DNA of 64,000 nt from [Clostridium] saccharolyticum WM1 (GCF_000144625.1 NC_014376.1:434001-498000); one strand, 5' to 3'; shown: positions 50,881 through 60,711, counted from the first letter of the stretch. The notes: a model not told the origin generated them from the sequence alone. Translations and numbers: made by a program.

Positions 50881-52497
50881 ATGCGTGAAAAATTACAGAC
50901 ATTGCCGTTAGCGGAACTAAAGGAGCTTGCCAAAGCCCAGGGGATCAAGGGCTGCAGTTCCATGCGAAAAGCTGAAATCATAGATTTGCTTTGCCAAAAG
51001 GAAGAGGGAGCTTCTCCTATTTCTGTTTCGACAGGGAGTGTACCGGTAGAAAAGGCAGAGGAAGCAAACAAACAGATCACTAAGGCAGCCGCAGCTCAGC
51101 CGGCCGCTCAGGCACAGCCTCAGTCAGAAGTAACAAACCAACAGGCTCAGATGAATATGGATCAGCAGACCTTGTCCCAGGGAAATAACCAAAGAAAGAC
51201 CGTTGTCCGGTCCTACCGTCCGGAAGGGCAGCAAAGGCCTGCCGCATACCGGCCTGCCCAGGGAAACAATGCAGAGCCTTCTCCCAGGAATGAGGCAAGA
51301 ACGGAATTTATTCCCGAGGAACCTAAAGGAGATTTCCAGCCAAGCCCTGAGCTCCAGGAGCTGGACAGCGGCATTGAAGCTCATGGAATTTTAGAGGTCA
51401 TGCCCGATGGCTTTGGCTTTATCCGCTGTGAAAACTATCTTCCAGGTGAAAATGACGTCTACGTGGCTCCTTCCCAGATCCGGCGGTTCAATATGAAGAC
51501 CGGTGACATCATTCACGGAAGCCGAAGGGTGAAGACGGCTGCTGAAAAATTTGCAGCCCTGCTGTACGTAAAGAAAATTAACGGGTATCCCACCAGTATG
51601 GCGGAACGCCGTCCGAACTTTGAAAATATGATTCCCATATTCCCGGATGAAAGACTTCATATGGAGACTCAGGGGGGCAAAAACACTACGGCCATGCGGG
51701 TTCTGGATCTTTTGGCTCCCATTGGAAAGGGCCAGAGAGGAATGATCGTGTCCCCGCCAAAGGCAGGAAAAACCACCCTGCTTAAGGACGTGGCAAAGGC
51801 CATAACCGTAAACCATCCTGAGATCCATCTCATGATCCTGCTGATCGATGAGCGCCCTGAGGAGGTTACCGATATTAAGGAATCCATTTACGGAGATAAT
51901 GTGGAGGTGCTTTATTCCACCTTTGACGAGCTTCCGGAGCGCCATAAGAGAGTGTCAGAAATGGTGATCGAGCGGGCCAAGCGCCTTGTCGAGCATGGCA
52001 GGGATGTAGTGATCCTGCTGGACAGCATTACCCGTCTGGCGAGAGCCTATAACTTAACAGTGGCTCCAAGCGGCCGAACTTTATCCGGAGGTCTGGACCC
52101 GGCAGCTCTTCATATGCCGAAACGGTTTTTCGGAGCAGCAAGAAATATGAGGGAGGGAGGCAGCCTTACCGTTCTTGCCACGGCTCTTGTGGATACGGGC
52201 AGCCGTATGGATGATGTTATATATGAGGAATTTAAAGGCACCGGTAATATGGAACTGGTTCTTGACCGGAAGCTGTCAGAGAAGAGGATTTTCCCTGCCA
52301 TTGATATCCTGAAATCCGGTACCAGAAGAGATGACCTGCTGCTCACCAGAGAAGAGGCGGAGGCCGTTGATATCGTCCGGAAGGCTACCAATACCCTGAA
52401 ACCGGAAGATGCAGTGGAAAAAATACTGGACTTATTTTCAAGGACAAGAAACAACAGGGAATTCGTGGAAACCTCCAAAAAAATGCGCTTTTTCTAG
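50881..52497 (+). CDS. rho: Transcription termination factor Rho with an extended N-terminal linker
   Basis: A 538-residue hexameric RNA helicase. Rho_N (about 1-45) is followed by a low-complexity Ala/Gln/Pro/Asn-rich insert (about 46-155), then the RNA-binding OB domain (GILEVMPDGFGFIR), Walker A (SPPKAGKTTLLKD), Walker B with ILLIDERPEEVTD, and the R-loop SITRLARAYN. The insert makes it over 100 residues longer than E. coli Rho (419). I start at ATG 50881 because AAGGAG lies just upstream; an earlier in-frame ATG at 50866 contains that site. Confidence 0.96.
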   Translation: MREKLQTLPLAELKELAKAQGIKGCSSMRKAEIIDLLCQKEEGASPISVSTGSVPVEKAEEANKQITKAAAAQPAAQAQPQSEVTNQQAQMNMDQQTLSQGNNQRKTVVRSYRPEGQQRPAAYRPAQGNNAEPSPRNEARTEFIPEEPKGDFQPSPELQELDSGIEAHGILEVMPDGFGFIRCENYLPGENDVYVAPSQIRRFNMKTGDIIHGSRRVKTAAEKFAALLYVKKINGYPTSMAERRPNFENMIPIFPDERLHMETQGGKNTTAMRVLDLLAPIGKGQRGMIVSPPKAGKTTLLKDVAKAITVNHPEIHLMILLIDERPEEVTDIKESIYGDNVEVLYSTFDELPERHKRVSEMVIERAKRLVEHGRDVVILLDSITRLARAYNLTVAPSGRTLSGGLDPAALHMPKRFFGAARNMREGGSLTVLATALVDTGSRMDDVIYEEFKGTGNMELVLDRKLSEKRIFPAIDILKSGTRRDDLLLTREEAEAVDIVRKATNTLKPEDAVEKILDLFSRTRNNREFVETSKKMRFF

Positions 52498-52527
52498 GGA
52501 GTGGGAGGTTTTTGTAGAAATAAATGC

Positions 52528-52556
52528 TTGCATTAGAAATTTTTTTATGTTATACT
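52528..52556 (+). promoter_or_regulatory. Extended -10 promoter of rpmE
   Basis: TTGCAT (52528-52533), 17-bp spacer, TATACT (52551-52556) with TG one base upstream. The start codon is about 77 nt further on. Confidence 0.8.
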
Positions 52557-52632
52557 GTGTAAGCTGTTTATTAGACAAAGTCGGTTTACGGACTGCGATT
52601 TAATAGAAATCAGAGTATGCGAGGTGAAAATC

Positions 52633-52842
52633 ATGAAAGAGGGAATCCATCCAAATTACTATCAGGCCAAAGTTGTTTGCAACTGCGGTAATGAATTTGT
52701 AACTGGTTCTACAAAGGAAGATATCCACGTAGAAGTTTGTTCTAAATGCCATTCATTCTACACCGGTCAGCAGAAGGCTGCTTCCGCTCGTGGACGTATT
52801 GATAAATTCAATCGTAAATATGGCGTTAAGGCTGAGGCATAA
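52633..52842 (+). CDS. rpmE: 50S ribosomal protein L31 (zinc-binding form)
   Basis: A 69-residue L31 starting [20 protein letters not shown], with the second pair in [12 protein letters not shown]; the four cysteines mark the zinc-containing form. GAGGTG just upstream supports the ATG at 52633; the in-frame GTG at 52624 is part of that site. A recurrent hairpin element follows its stop. Confidence 0.96.
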   Translation: MKEGIHPNYYQAKVVCNCGNEFVTGSTKEDIHVEVCSKCHSFYTGQQKAASARGRIDKFNRKYGVKAEA

Positions 52843-52931
52843 TTTCTTCAATGAATGCAGTCGAAGCACAGCAGGAATTTGGGAAATCAGCCGTTCTGTA
52901 CGCCCTCATGGCGTATCGAACTTCCTTATTA
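52837..52931 (+). repeat. Recurrent post-stop hairpin element, copy 3 (rpmE-DUF1385 gap)
   Basis: It starts at the last rpmE codons (GAGGCATAATTTCTT), has hairpin 1 (TGC/GCA outer pairs), a GGGAAATCAGCC block, then hairpin 2 with GTTC/GAAC outside and TACGCC/GGCGTA inside, ending ACTTCCTTAT. The inner stem differs in sequence from the rplJ copy but still pairs, which supports a conserved RNA fold. Confidence 0.75.
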
Positions 52932-53041
52932 TATCAGGGGCAAAGAAAAGGTTGAGTTTGGTGGAAACACTTTAGCTCAGCCTTTTTTGGGATTAGAACA
53001 AGTGAAAAGCTTCCATTTTAAACAGAGAGGTGGTTTGGCGT

Positions 53042-53986
53042 ATGAAGTATTCAGGAATCGGCGGTCAGGCCGTGATTGAAGGCGTTATGATGAAAAACGG
53101 GGATGAGTATGCCACAGCGGTCCGCAAGCCGGACGGAACCATTGAAGTGAAAAAGGATACTTATGTGGGCATGGGAGAACGGGTAAAGCTATTTTCCCTG
53201 CCTTTTATCAGAGGGATATTCAGTTTTGTGGACTCTATGGTATTGGGCATGAGAGCCCTGACCTTTTCTGCCAGTTTTTTTGAAGATGATGAAGAGGCAT
53301 CCGAGCCTTCCGGTTTTGAAAAGCTGCTGGAACGGTTGTTTGGGGAAAAGATGGAAAAGGTGCTGATGAGCGTGGTGATGGCCTTTTCTGTAGTAATGGC
53401 CATTCTGATTTTCATGGTATTCCCCATGTTTCTTGCCAATATATTTCAACATTTTATAAAGTCCCAGACGGTTATGGCTGTTTTAGAAGGTGTGATCCGT
53501 ATCGGGATCTTTATCGCTTACATCGGTCTGGTTTCCCGCATGGAGGACATACGCAGGACCTTCATGTATCATGGAGCGGAGCACAAGTGCATCAACTGTC
53601 TGGAACATGGTCTCCCGCTTACTGTGGATAATGTCAGAAACAGCTCCAAGGAACATAAGCGCTGCGGAACAAGCTTTCTTTTGATCGTCATGATCATCAG
53701 CATCCTGTTTTTTATGGTGGTGAGAGTGGATACATTGCCTCTTAGAATCCTCAGCAGGATTCTGCTGATCCCTGTCATAGCCGGAGTATCCTATGAATTT
53801 TTGCGTCTGGCAGGGCGCAGTGATTCAAGGCTGGTGGATTTGTTGAGCCGCCCGGGTATGTGGATGCAGGGAATGACCACCAAGGAGCCGGACGATGACA
53901 TGATCCAGGTGGGAATCGCTTCTGTGGAAGCTGTTTTTGACTGGAAGGCGTTTCTCAACAGGAATTTTCCGGAGAGAAAGGCATGA
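53042..53986 (+). CDS. DUF1385 family membrane protein (YqhQ-like)
   Basis: A 314-residue polytopic protein. It starts KYSGIGGQAVIEGVMMKNGD, the DUF1385 signature, and contains YHGAEHKCINCLEHG and NSSKEHKRCGTSFLL, whose His/Cys residues look like a metal site, between four or so membrane spans. The biochemical role of the family is not established. GAGGTGG precedes the ATG at 53042. It overlaps prmC by four bases (ATGA), and rpmE-DUF1385-prmC-prfA is a common clostridial order. Confidence 0.9.
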   Translation: MKYSGIGGQAVIEGVMMKNGDEYATAVRKPDGTIEVKKDTYVGMGERVKLFSLPFIRGIFSFVDSMVLGMRALTFSASFFEDDEEASEPSGFEKLLERLFGEKMEKVLMSVVMAFSVVMAILIFMVFPMFLANIFQHFIKSQTVMAVLEGVIRIGIFIAYIGLVSRMEDIRRTFMYHGAEHKCINCLEHGLPLTVDNVRNSSKEHKRCGTSFLLIVMIISILFFMVVRVDTLPLRILSRILLIPVIAGVSYEFLRLAGRSDSRLVDLLSRPGMWMQGMTTKEPDDDMIQVGIASVEAVFDWKAFLNRNFPERKA

Positions 53987-54849
53987 ATCTGACATTACAG
54001 CTTCTGATGGAGGAAGGAACACAAGCGTTGTTAAAGGCAGGGGTGGAAGAGGCCTCTCTTGATTCCAGATACCTGCTTTTAGAAGCATTTCACACGGATA
54101 TGACCCATTTTCTCCTGGATAGAAACAAGAGGCTTCCGGAAGAGGACTCTATTTTAGAGTCCCTATCCGTGTACAGGTCCATGATCGGAAAACGATCCTT
54201 AAGGATTCCCCTTCATCAGATCACAGGAAGCCGGGAGTTTATGGGACTTGACTTTGAAGTCAATGAGCATGTGCTGATCCCCAGGCAGGATACGGAAACT
54301 CTGGTAGAACTGGTGTTAAAGGATTATAAGGGGAAAATGCCAAAGATCCTTGATCTGTGCACCGGAAGCGGCTGTATTGCAATCAGCCTTGCAAAGCTTG
54401 GCGGGTTTGACCGTGTGACCGCCGCGGATATTTCCGAAGAAGCCCTTTTGGTGGCAGAACGGAACGCAGGGAAGCATTTGGGAGAGGGAAGGATTACGCT
54501 GGTGAAAAGCGATTTATTTGAAGCTTTTAAGAACCAGAGAACGTTTGACGTGATCGTATCCAATCCTCCATATATTCCAACGAAAATAATAGAAGGCCTT
54601 CAGCCGGAAGTCAGGGATCACGAACCCATGCTGGCCCTTGACGGAAAGGAAGACGGACTGTATTTTTACAGAATCCTTGCTTTGGAAAGCCGTTCCCATA
54701 TGGTTTTAGGAGGAGCGGTTTATTTTGAAATCGGCTATGACCAGGGAGAGGCGGTCAGCGGCTTATTAAAGGATGCCGGCTTTGGACAGATCCGGGTGGT
54801 TCCGGATGCGGCAGGGCTGGACCGAGTGGTATGTGCACGAAAGCAATGA
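53983..54849 (+). CDS. prmC: Peptide chain release factor N5-glutamine methyltransferase
   Basis: A 288-residue SAM-dependent methyltransferase that methylates the Gln of the GGQ motif of release factors. Motif I is ILDLCTGSGCIAISLA and the substrate-binding NPPYIP motif (VSNPPYIPTKII) is present. Its target prfA follows 62 bp later, which supports the assignment. Translation is coupled to the DUF1385 gene by an ATGA overlap. Confidence 0.96.
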   Translation: MNLTLQLLMEEGTQALLKAGVEEASLDSRYLLLEAFHTDMTHFLLDRNKRLPEEDSILESLSVYRSMIGKRSLRIPLHQITGSREFMGLDFEVNEHVLIPRQDTETLVELVLKDYKGKMPKILDLCTGSGCIAISLAKLGGFDRVTAADISEEALLVAERNAGKHLGEGRITLVKSDLFEAFKNQRTFDVIVSNPPYIPTKIIEGLQPEVRDHEPMLALDGKEDGLYFYRILALESRSHMVLGGAVYFEIGYDQGEAVSGLLKDAGFGQIRVVPDAAGLDRVVCARKQ

Positions 54850-54911
54850 GCTGTATTGCGGACTTATTCATGTGAACAACAGTCCTTTGTGGGAAATTCA
54901 GGAGGTTACCA

Positions 54912-55988
54912 ATGTTTGATAAATTAGATGATATATTAATTCATTATGAAGAATTGATGCAGGAGCTTAACAATCCTTCCGTAACGGAGGATCAGAACCG
55001 GTTTCGGAAGCTGATGAAGGAGCAGGCGGATCTGGCGGATCTGGTGGAGACTTATACCCAGTATAAGAAAGCAAAGCAGACGGTAGAGGACAGTCTGGCG
55101 CTTCTGGAGGAAGAAAGCGACGAGGAGATGCGGGAGATGGCAAAGGAAGAATTATCCGAAGCCAAGAAGCAGATTGAAGCGCTGGAGCAGGAGCTTAAGA
55201 TCTTGCTTTTACCGAAGGATCCCAATGATGATAAGAATATTATCCTGGAGATCCGTGCCGGTGCAGGCGGGGACGAAGCAGCCCTGTTTGCTTCCGAGCT
55301 GTACCGTATGTATGTAAACTATGCGGAGGGCCACCACTGGAAGGTGGAACTGATCAGCGTCAATGAAAATGGAATCGGCGGCTTTAAGGAAGTGGTTGCC
55401 ATGATTACCGGCAAGGGCGCCTATTCCAAGATGAAATATGAAAGCGGCGTTCACCGGGTTCAGCGTGTGCCGGAGACTGAAAGCGGAGGAAGGATCCACA
55501 CCTCCACGGCTACGGTAGCCGTCATGCCTGAGGCAGAAGAGTTCGACGTAGTAATCGAGGATAAAGACGTAAGGATCGATGTGATGCGTGCCTCCGGAAA
55601 CGGCGGACAGTGTGTAAACACCACCGACTCAGCCGTTCGTCTGACCCATATGCCCACTGGTATCGTAATTTACAGCCAGACGGAAAAATCACAGCTTCAG
55701 AATAAAGAAAAGGCCTTTCGTCTGCTGCGTTCCAAGCTTTATGACATTGAGCTGGAGAAAAGGCAGAATTCAGAAGCCGAGGAAAGAAGAAGCCAGATCG
55801 GCACCGGAGACCGATCTGAAAAGATCCGTACTTATAATTTCCCTCAGGGACGTGTAACGGATCACAGGATCAAGCTGACCCTTTATAAAATTGATTCCAT
55901 AATGAACGGGGATATTCAGGAGCTACTGGATTCCCTTATTGCTGCAGATCAGGCTGTGCGCTTAAGCAAATTAAATGAAGAGATGTAA
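54912..55988 (+). CDS. prfA: Peptide chain release factor 1
   Basis: A 358-residue RF1 that ends translation at UAA and UAG. The GGQ motif is in [16 protein letters not shown] (about residue 230), and the stop-codon reading PxT tripeptide appears as PET in [10 protein letters not shown], where other RF1 proteins often have PAT or PVT. Length is typical. AGGAGG precedes the ATG, and a strong terminator follows. Confidence 0.96.
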   Translation: MFDKLDDILIHYEELMQELNNPSVTEDQNRFRKLMKEQADLADLVETYTQYKKAKQTVEDSLALLEEESDEEMREMAKEELSEAKKQIEALEQELKILLLPKDPNDDKNIILEIRAGAGGDEAALFASELYRMYVNYAEGHHWKVELISVNENGIGGFKEVVAMITGKGAYSKMKYESGVHRVQRVPETESGGRIHTSTATVAVMPEAEEFDVVIEDKDVRIDVMRASGNGGQCVNTTDSAVRLTHMPTGIVIYSQTEKSQLQNKEKAFRLLRSKLYDIELEKRQNSEAEERRSQIGTGDRSEKIRTYNFPQGRVTDHRIKLTLYKIDSIMNGDIQELLDSLIAADQAVRLSKLNEEM

Positions 55989-56050
55989 CAATACCGGATT
56001 AACGGTATCACTGGTCTGATGCGGAATAAAAAAACAGTTAAGTATTATTA

Positions 56051-56080
56051 CCCTGTTCCGTGGCGGAACGGGGTTTTTTT
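56051..56080 (+). terminator. Intrinsic terminator after prfA
   Basis: A 10-bp stem (CCCTGTTCCG with CGGAACGGGG), three-base loop and seven T. Confidence 0.95.
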
Positions 56081-56415
56081 ATAGGTTCATTCCGCTTATC
56101 TGTGTTATGGATTTTCTGTTTTACCGGAGTATAACTTCTTCGGAATTGCTGTTCTTCTAACAGTGGATCACGAAAAGCCACAGTTACCTGTAAGAAGAGA
56201 TTACCACTTTAAAATTGGAAAAAAGAATCATTTAGTTCCCATGTAAACCGTGTTATTATTAAATATGCATTAAAAAATGCGGTTAAATTATGAAAGAACA
56301 GATAACAAACAAAAACCATTGACCAGTACAGATAAAATATTTTGATTATTAAAATTCTGTTTAGCAATATCATAAATAAATGAAGGCTGGCATGAATCAT
56401 TAGGAGTGAGGATAT
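56081..56415. other. Intergenic region upstream of the PRD activator gene
   Basis: About 335 AT-rich bases with no gene. A small GCATT/AATGC hairpin occurs near 56265-56281. I found no convincing promoter or catabolite (cre) site. Confidence 0.4.
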
Positions 56416-58329
56416 ATGGACAGGCGAAAGCGGCAGATCCTGGATATTTTATCAGACAATGAATACTATACGGCAGAAGCTCTTGCAGGGCGGATCCGTG
56501 TCGGAACCAAGACCATTCGCAATCTTCTGAAAGAAATAAATCAGGAAATGGAGCACCATGGGGCTTCGATTCTTTCGAAATACGGGGTAGGATATTATCT
56601 GAACATATGGGATAAGGAAATGTACAATGCGTTTATCCAGGAATTCTGCACCCATCTTTCTGATCAATATCTGCCAGATTCGTCGGAGGAACGAATACAA
56701 TACCTGCTGGAATATTTGTTTAACAGCCCTTCCTATGTGAAGTTGGATGAATTGAGTGACAGTCTGTATATATCCAAGAGAACACTGACCGCGGATCTAA
56801 AGGAGGTTGAACAGTATCTTAATAAGTTTAACATAAAGGTGGTACGAAAACCAAATTACGGAATCAGACTGGAAGGCGGAGAGTTTGAGTCCAGGCTCTG
56901 TATCGCCTCTTTTTCCGGAAAACGGCTTCATAAGGGCAATGAGAGTATGGATGAGATTGCGGCCTGTGTATCGGAAGTTCTTAAAAAGAATGATTTTATG
57001 ATTCCAGGAACGGCTTATCAGAACCTTGTTGTCCATCTCTACATCGCCATCAGCCGAATCATGGAATGCCATTATGTGCCCATGCCTGAGGAACCTTTAA
57101 AGAATATGAATGGCCGTTATGAGTATCAGATCGCAAAAGAAATTGCTGAGCAGATAGAAATAACATTCCGCATTTCATTTCCTGAAACAGAGATTGTTTA
57201 CATTGCCATACACCTGGCGGGGAAGAAGATGATATATCATGCCGATGAAACAGATCAGAATATCATCATCACCCAGGAAATCAGTGATCTGGTTACTGTT
57301 ATGCTGGAACGGGTGTATGATCTGTTCAAATTTGATTTCCGCAATGATCTGGAGCTTCGCATGCTGCTGTGCCAGCACCTGGTGCCCTTAAGTGTCAGGA
57401 TCAAATATGATATGGATTTAAAGAATCCTCTTCTTCGGGATGTAAAGGAAAAGTTCTTCCTTCCCTATACCATGGCCTGCAATGCGGTCACCGTGATAAA
57501 TGAGCACTTTCATATTCTTTTATCAGAAGATGAGATTGCGTACTTTGCTTTTGCATTCGCGTTTGCCCTTGAGCGGAAGAAGACGGAGATAGAGAAGAAA
57601 AATATACTTCTGGTATGCTCCTCCGGGCGGGGAAGTGCAAAGCTTCTTCAGTATAAATACCAGAATTCCTTTAAGGAATATATCAACGAAATCACAGCCT
57701 GTGATGTGGGAAGCATTTATAAAGTGGATTTTTCAAAATATGATTATATCTTTACAACCGTCCCCATTACGGTTTCCGTACCTCTTCCCATTTTGGAGGT
57801 GCAGTATTTTCTTGATGACAAAGACATTAAGAACGTAAAAAGGGTTCTCACTTCCGAGAAGACCTCTTCCGTGGAGAATTACTATGAACGGGAACTGTTT
57901 CTGCCTCATCTGAAGCTGCGGACAAAGGAAGAGGTTCTTCAGTGTATGTGCCAGTTTGTTATGGAAAAGAAGAATCTTCCAAAAGAATTTTATGAATCAG
58001 TGTGGAAGAGGGAAAGGTTAGCCAGGACGTCTTTTGGAAACATGGTGGCAATGCCTCACGTTTACAAGGCCATCAGCGAGGAGACGTTTGTATGTGTGGG
58101 GATCCTCGATGAACCGGTGGACTGGGAAGGGCAAAAAGTACGTGCTGTTTTCCTGGTTTCCATAGCCAATAAGGATCATACCAGTGATGAACTGCAGCGT
58201 TTCTATCAGATGACGGCGGCCTTCCTTTTAAGCCAGAAACAAATCCAGGACCTGGTCAAGAGACAGGATTATGATGCGTTCATAGAAGCCATGAGCAGTA
58301 TAGAAGCCCAGATTCCCAAGGAAGTATAG
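56416..58329 (+). CDS. LicR-like PRD/PTS-domain transcriptional activator
   Basis: A 637-residue regulator. Domains in order: an N-terminal winged HTH (KRQILDILSDNEYYTAEALA) and a second HTH (VKLDELSDSLYISKRTLTADL), two PRD modules (about residues 190-290 and 295-395, with IAIHLAGKK and LCQHLVPLS), an EIIB-like domain with LLVCSSGRGSAKLL (Cys401), and a C-terminal EIIA-like domain with MPHVYKAIS (His548). Phosphorylation of these sites by the PTS reports sugar flux. It precedes the PTS operon on the same strand, separated by a terminator, and is its likely activator. Confidence 0.93.
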   Translation: MDRRKRQILDILSDNEYYTAEALAGRIRVGTKTIRNLLKEINQEMEHHGASILSKYGVGYYLNIWDKEMYNAFIQEFCTHLSDQYLPDSSEERIQYLLEYLFNSPSYVKLDELSDSLYISKRTLTADLKEVEQYLNKFNIKVVRKPNYGIRLEGGEFESRLCIASFSGKRLHKGNESMDEIAACVSEVLKKNDFMIPGTAYQNLVVHLYIAISRIMECHYVPMPEEPLKNMNGRYEYQIAKEIAEQIEITFRISFPETEIVYIAIHLAGKKMIYHADETDQNIIITQEISDLVTVMLERVYDLFKFDFRNDLELRMLLCQHLVPLSVRIKYDMDLKNPLLRDVKEKFFLPYTMACNAVTVINEHFHILLSEDEIAYFAFAFAFALERKKTEIEKKNILLVCSSGRGSAKLLQYKYQNSFKEYINEITACDVGSIYKVDFSKYDYIFTTVPITVSVPLPILEVQYFLDDKDIKNVKRVLTSEKTSSVENYYERELFLPHLKLRTKEEVLQCMCQFVMEKKNLPKEFYESVWKRERLARTSFGNMVAMPHVYKAISEETFVCVGILDEPVDWEGQKVRAVFLVSIANKDHTSDELQRFYQMTAAFLLSQKQIQDLVKRQDYDAFIEAMSSIEAQIPKEV

Positions 58330-58340
58330 GGGATGTAAGA

Positions 58341-58396
58341 AAGAACAAGACGTGTGCAAAACCATAACCATTTTGCCCGCGTCTTGTTCTTTTTCT
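58341..58396 (+). terminator. Strong terminator after the PRD activator gene
   Basis: AAGAACAAGACG pairs with CGTCTTGTTCTT and GCAAAA with TTTTGC across a small internal loop; T-rich tail. It separates the regulator from the PTS genes. Confidence 0.9.
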
Positions 58397-58760
58397 TGGT
58401 TATGGCCCCTGACCTCATTTGTGAGCAGCACTATTTGAGGAAAAAGATAGGAAAGGGGTGCCATTATGAAAATGGAAAAAGGCAGCGTGGAGTTGTGGAA
58501 AAAAGTATGATAGTATGGGAATGTGCAAGAAGTAAGCGTTGTTCATTTTTTCCTGATTTCATGTTCCGCCGGGAGAGGGGGACAGAAGAACCGGTATATT
58601 ACAGATAATACTTCTACATGAGGCAATTAAGAGATAAAGAACTAAAAAGCATGGAAGTCAAAAAGTCATTGCCCGATTTGGATGGGACCATGATATCTGC
58701 ATCTACGTAATTGCCTTTATGAAACACATAATCACAGGTTAAAAGAGAGGCAGTGTGGGA
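58397..58760. other. Control region upstream of the PTS operon
   Basis: About 360 bp without a clear gene. A 14-codon frame (MKMEKGSVELWKKV, from 58466) follows GAAAGGGG and could be a leader peptide, but support is thin. A weak -35/-10 pair (TTGCCC and TGATAT) lies near 58671-58698. The PRD activator would be expected to bind in this region. Confidence 0.35.
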
Positions 58761-59072
58761 ATGGATATTGAAATGATTGTTATGAAGCTTGTGGTCTGCG
58801 GAGGGAATGCCAGAAGCAGTGCTATTGAAGCACTGCGTTCGGCAAAAAACGGCGATTTTAAACATGCAGACGAACGGATGGAGGATGCGGAAAAGACGAT
58901 TCAGGAAGCCCATGAGGTCCAGACGGAAATGATCCAGAATGAGTTAAACGGAGAAAAGGTAGAAGTAGGACTTTTAATGGTTCATGCTCAGGATCATCTG
59001 ATGAATGCCATGACGGTCATGGATTTATGTAAGGAAATGATTGATATTTTAAAAAAAAATAATTCACGATAG
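58761..59072 (+). CDS. PTS lactose/cellobiose-family EIIA component
   Basis: A 103-residue all-helical EIIA. The phosphorylated histidine lies in MVHAQDHLMNAMT, and NARSSAIEALRSAKNGDF is the family's conserved start. I use ATG 58761 because AGAGAGG is 10 nt upstream; a GTG at 58755 is too close. With the next two genes it makes a lactose/chitobiose-type permease. Confidence 0.93.
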   Translation: MDIEMIVMKLVVCGGNARSSAIEALRSAKNGDFKHADERMEDAEKTIQEAHEVQTEMIQNELNGEKVEVGLLMVHAQDHLMNAMTVMDLCKEMIDILKKNNSR

Positions 59073-59086
59073 AAAGGAAGCTGTTT

Positions 59087-59389
59087 ATGAGAAACATTGT
59101 TTTGTTTTGTGCGGCAGGAATGTCTACCAGTCTCTTGGTCCATAAGATGAAAGAGGCTGCAGCCAAAGAAAATTATGACTGCAAAATCAGTGCCTATGCG
59201 CTTGCAAGCACCAAGGACAAAGGACCGGAGGCAGATATGATTCTGTTAGGGCCACAGGTTCGCTTCAGCAAGGATAAGGTAGAGAAGGATTGCCCGGGCA
59301 AAATCATTGAATGCATCGATATGCAGGTCTACGGCACTATGAACGGGGCCAAGGTCATCGCCCAGGTAAAAAAGGCTTTGGGTGATTAG
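59087..59389 (+). CDS. PTS lactose/cellobiose-family EIIB component
   Basis: A 100-residue protein with the phosphorylated cysteine in VLFCAAGMSTSLLVHKM (Cys8). It passes phosphate from EIIA to the incoming disaccharide. It begins 15 bp after the EIIA gene behind AAAGGAAG. Confidence 0.95.
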   Translation: MRNIVLFCAAGMSTSLLVHKMKEAAAKENYDCKISAYALASTKDKGPEADMILLGPQVRFSKDKVEKDCPGKIIECIDMQVYGTMNGAKVIAQVKKALGD

Positions 59390-59419
59390 GGCCGGCACAA
59401 ATTTAAGGGGGAAGTAAAG

Positions 59420-60694
59420 ATGGATAAATTGATGAATTGGTTGCAAGACACAATTATACCGCCGCTGACAAAATTAGGAAGTCAAAGGCATCTGGTAGCA
59501 GTGCGTAATGGTTTGACCTTAACGTTACCTGCCATCATAAGCGGAAGTATATTTCTGATTATCGGAAATATCCCAATAGAAAGCTGGACTAATTTTTTAG
59601 CACCTTATGAAAATATGATCAATGCTGCTGTGGGAGTTTCCTTTGGGATTATTTCCCTTTTAGCCGCAATTGGAATTGGTTATGAGCTAAGTAAAAGTTA
59701 TGAGCTTGATGCAGTATCAGGTGCAGCCTTATCGGTAATGGCTTTTGTCACCACACAGCTTTCCGATGGTTTTGTCATTGATCCTGCGGGCTTTGATTCT
59801 ACCGGGTTGTTTACGGCAATTATTGCGGGGATTGTTACTACTGAAATTTATAATTTCTGTATTAAAAAGAACTGGGTCTTTAAGCTGCCGGAGGGCGTAC
59901 CGCCTGCAGTAAGCAATTCCTTTGTTTCTTTGATACCTGCTATGCTGATTTTACTGTTGTTCTGGACCGTTCGTGTACCGCTGAATTTTGATATTACTAC
60001 ATTTATTGCCAGTGTATTTTCGCCTTTGCTGCATGCATTAAACAGTTTACCAGGAATATTGCTTTACACATTTTTGGTGAGTTTGCTGTGGTGTGCAGGC
60101 ATTCATGGGGATATGACCCTGGAGGGGGTTGCAGATCCCATATTTTTAGCTTTCGTTGCAGCAAATGCATCCGCTTATGCAAAAGGAGAAGCACTTCCTT
60201 ATATCACAGCTTCTGGTTTTTCCAGCTTATTTGTCAATGTAGGCGGGACGGGAGCTACCTTAACGCTGGTCCTCCTGATGATTTTCTCAAGATCAAAAAC
60301 GTATAAGGAATTAGGAAAAGTGGCATTGCCAGGTTCCATTTTTGAAATTAATGAACCGGTTATTTTCGGGTTTCCAATTATCATGAATCCTTTGATGATG
60401 ATTCCTTTTATCCTGATCCCACTGGTATTGGCTTCCAGCAGTTATTTCCTGATGTCTGTCGGATTAGTGGGTAGACCCATGATGATGGTACCCTGGACGA
60501 TGCCCCCGATCATTGGACCTTTAATGGCCACCGGCTGGGATATAAGAGCCGCAATCTGGTCTGCTATTGAAATCGTCATTGCTATCGCCATTTATATGCC
60601 ATTTTTCAAAATTGCTGAGAAACAAATGCTGGAGAAAGAAAATCAATCCTTTGAAACAGTGGAAAATGAAGTGGCGGCAGCGGTTGAAGATTAA
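59420..60694 (+). CDS. PTS lactose/cellobiose-family EIIC permease
   Basis: A 424-residue membrane permease of about ten spans. Family blocks include LVAVRNGLTLTLPAIISGS, LLWCAGIHGDMTLEG, GGTGATLTLVLLM and FEINEPVIFGFPIIMNP, the last being the sugar-binding region. It imports and phosphorylates a beta-linked disaccharide. The neighbouring chitosanase suggests chitobiose-type substrates. Confidence 0.95.
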   Translation: MDKLMNWLQDTIIPPLTKLGSQRHLVAVRNGLTLTLPAIISGSIFLIIGNIPIESWTNFLAPYENMINAAVGVSFGIISLLAAIGIGYELSKSYELDAVSGAALSVMAFVTTQLSDGFVIDPAGFDSTGLFTAIIAGIVTTEIYNFCIKKNWVFKLPEGVPPAVSNSFVSLIPAMLILLLFWTVRVPLNFDITTFIASVFSPLLHALNSLPGILLYTFLVSLLWCAGIHGDMTLEGVADPIFLAFVAANASAYAKGEALPYITASGFSSLFVNVGGTGATLTLVLLMIFSRSKTYKELGKVALPGSIFEINEPVIFGFPIIMNPLMMIPFILIPLVLASSSYFLMSVGLVGRPMMMVPWTMPPIIGPLMATGWDIRAAIWSAIEIVIAIAIYMPFFKIAEKQMLEKENQSFETVENEVAAAVED

Positions 60695-60711
60695 GGAGGG
60701 AGGAATTTGTT

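Noticed and set aside
56245..56262. A cre-like catabolite site near TGTAAACCGTGTTA
   Set aside because: The central CG and flanking positions do not line up with the cre consensus.
58466..58510. A 14-codon leader peptide upstream of the PTS operon
   Set aside because: Only a plausible ribosome binding site supports it; no attenuator structure follows.
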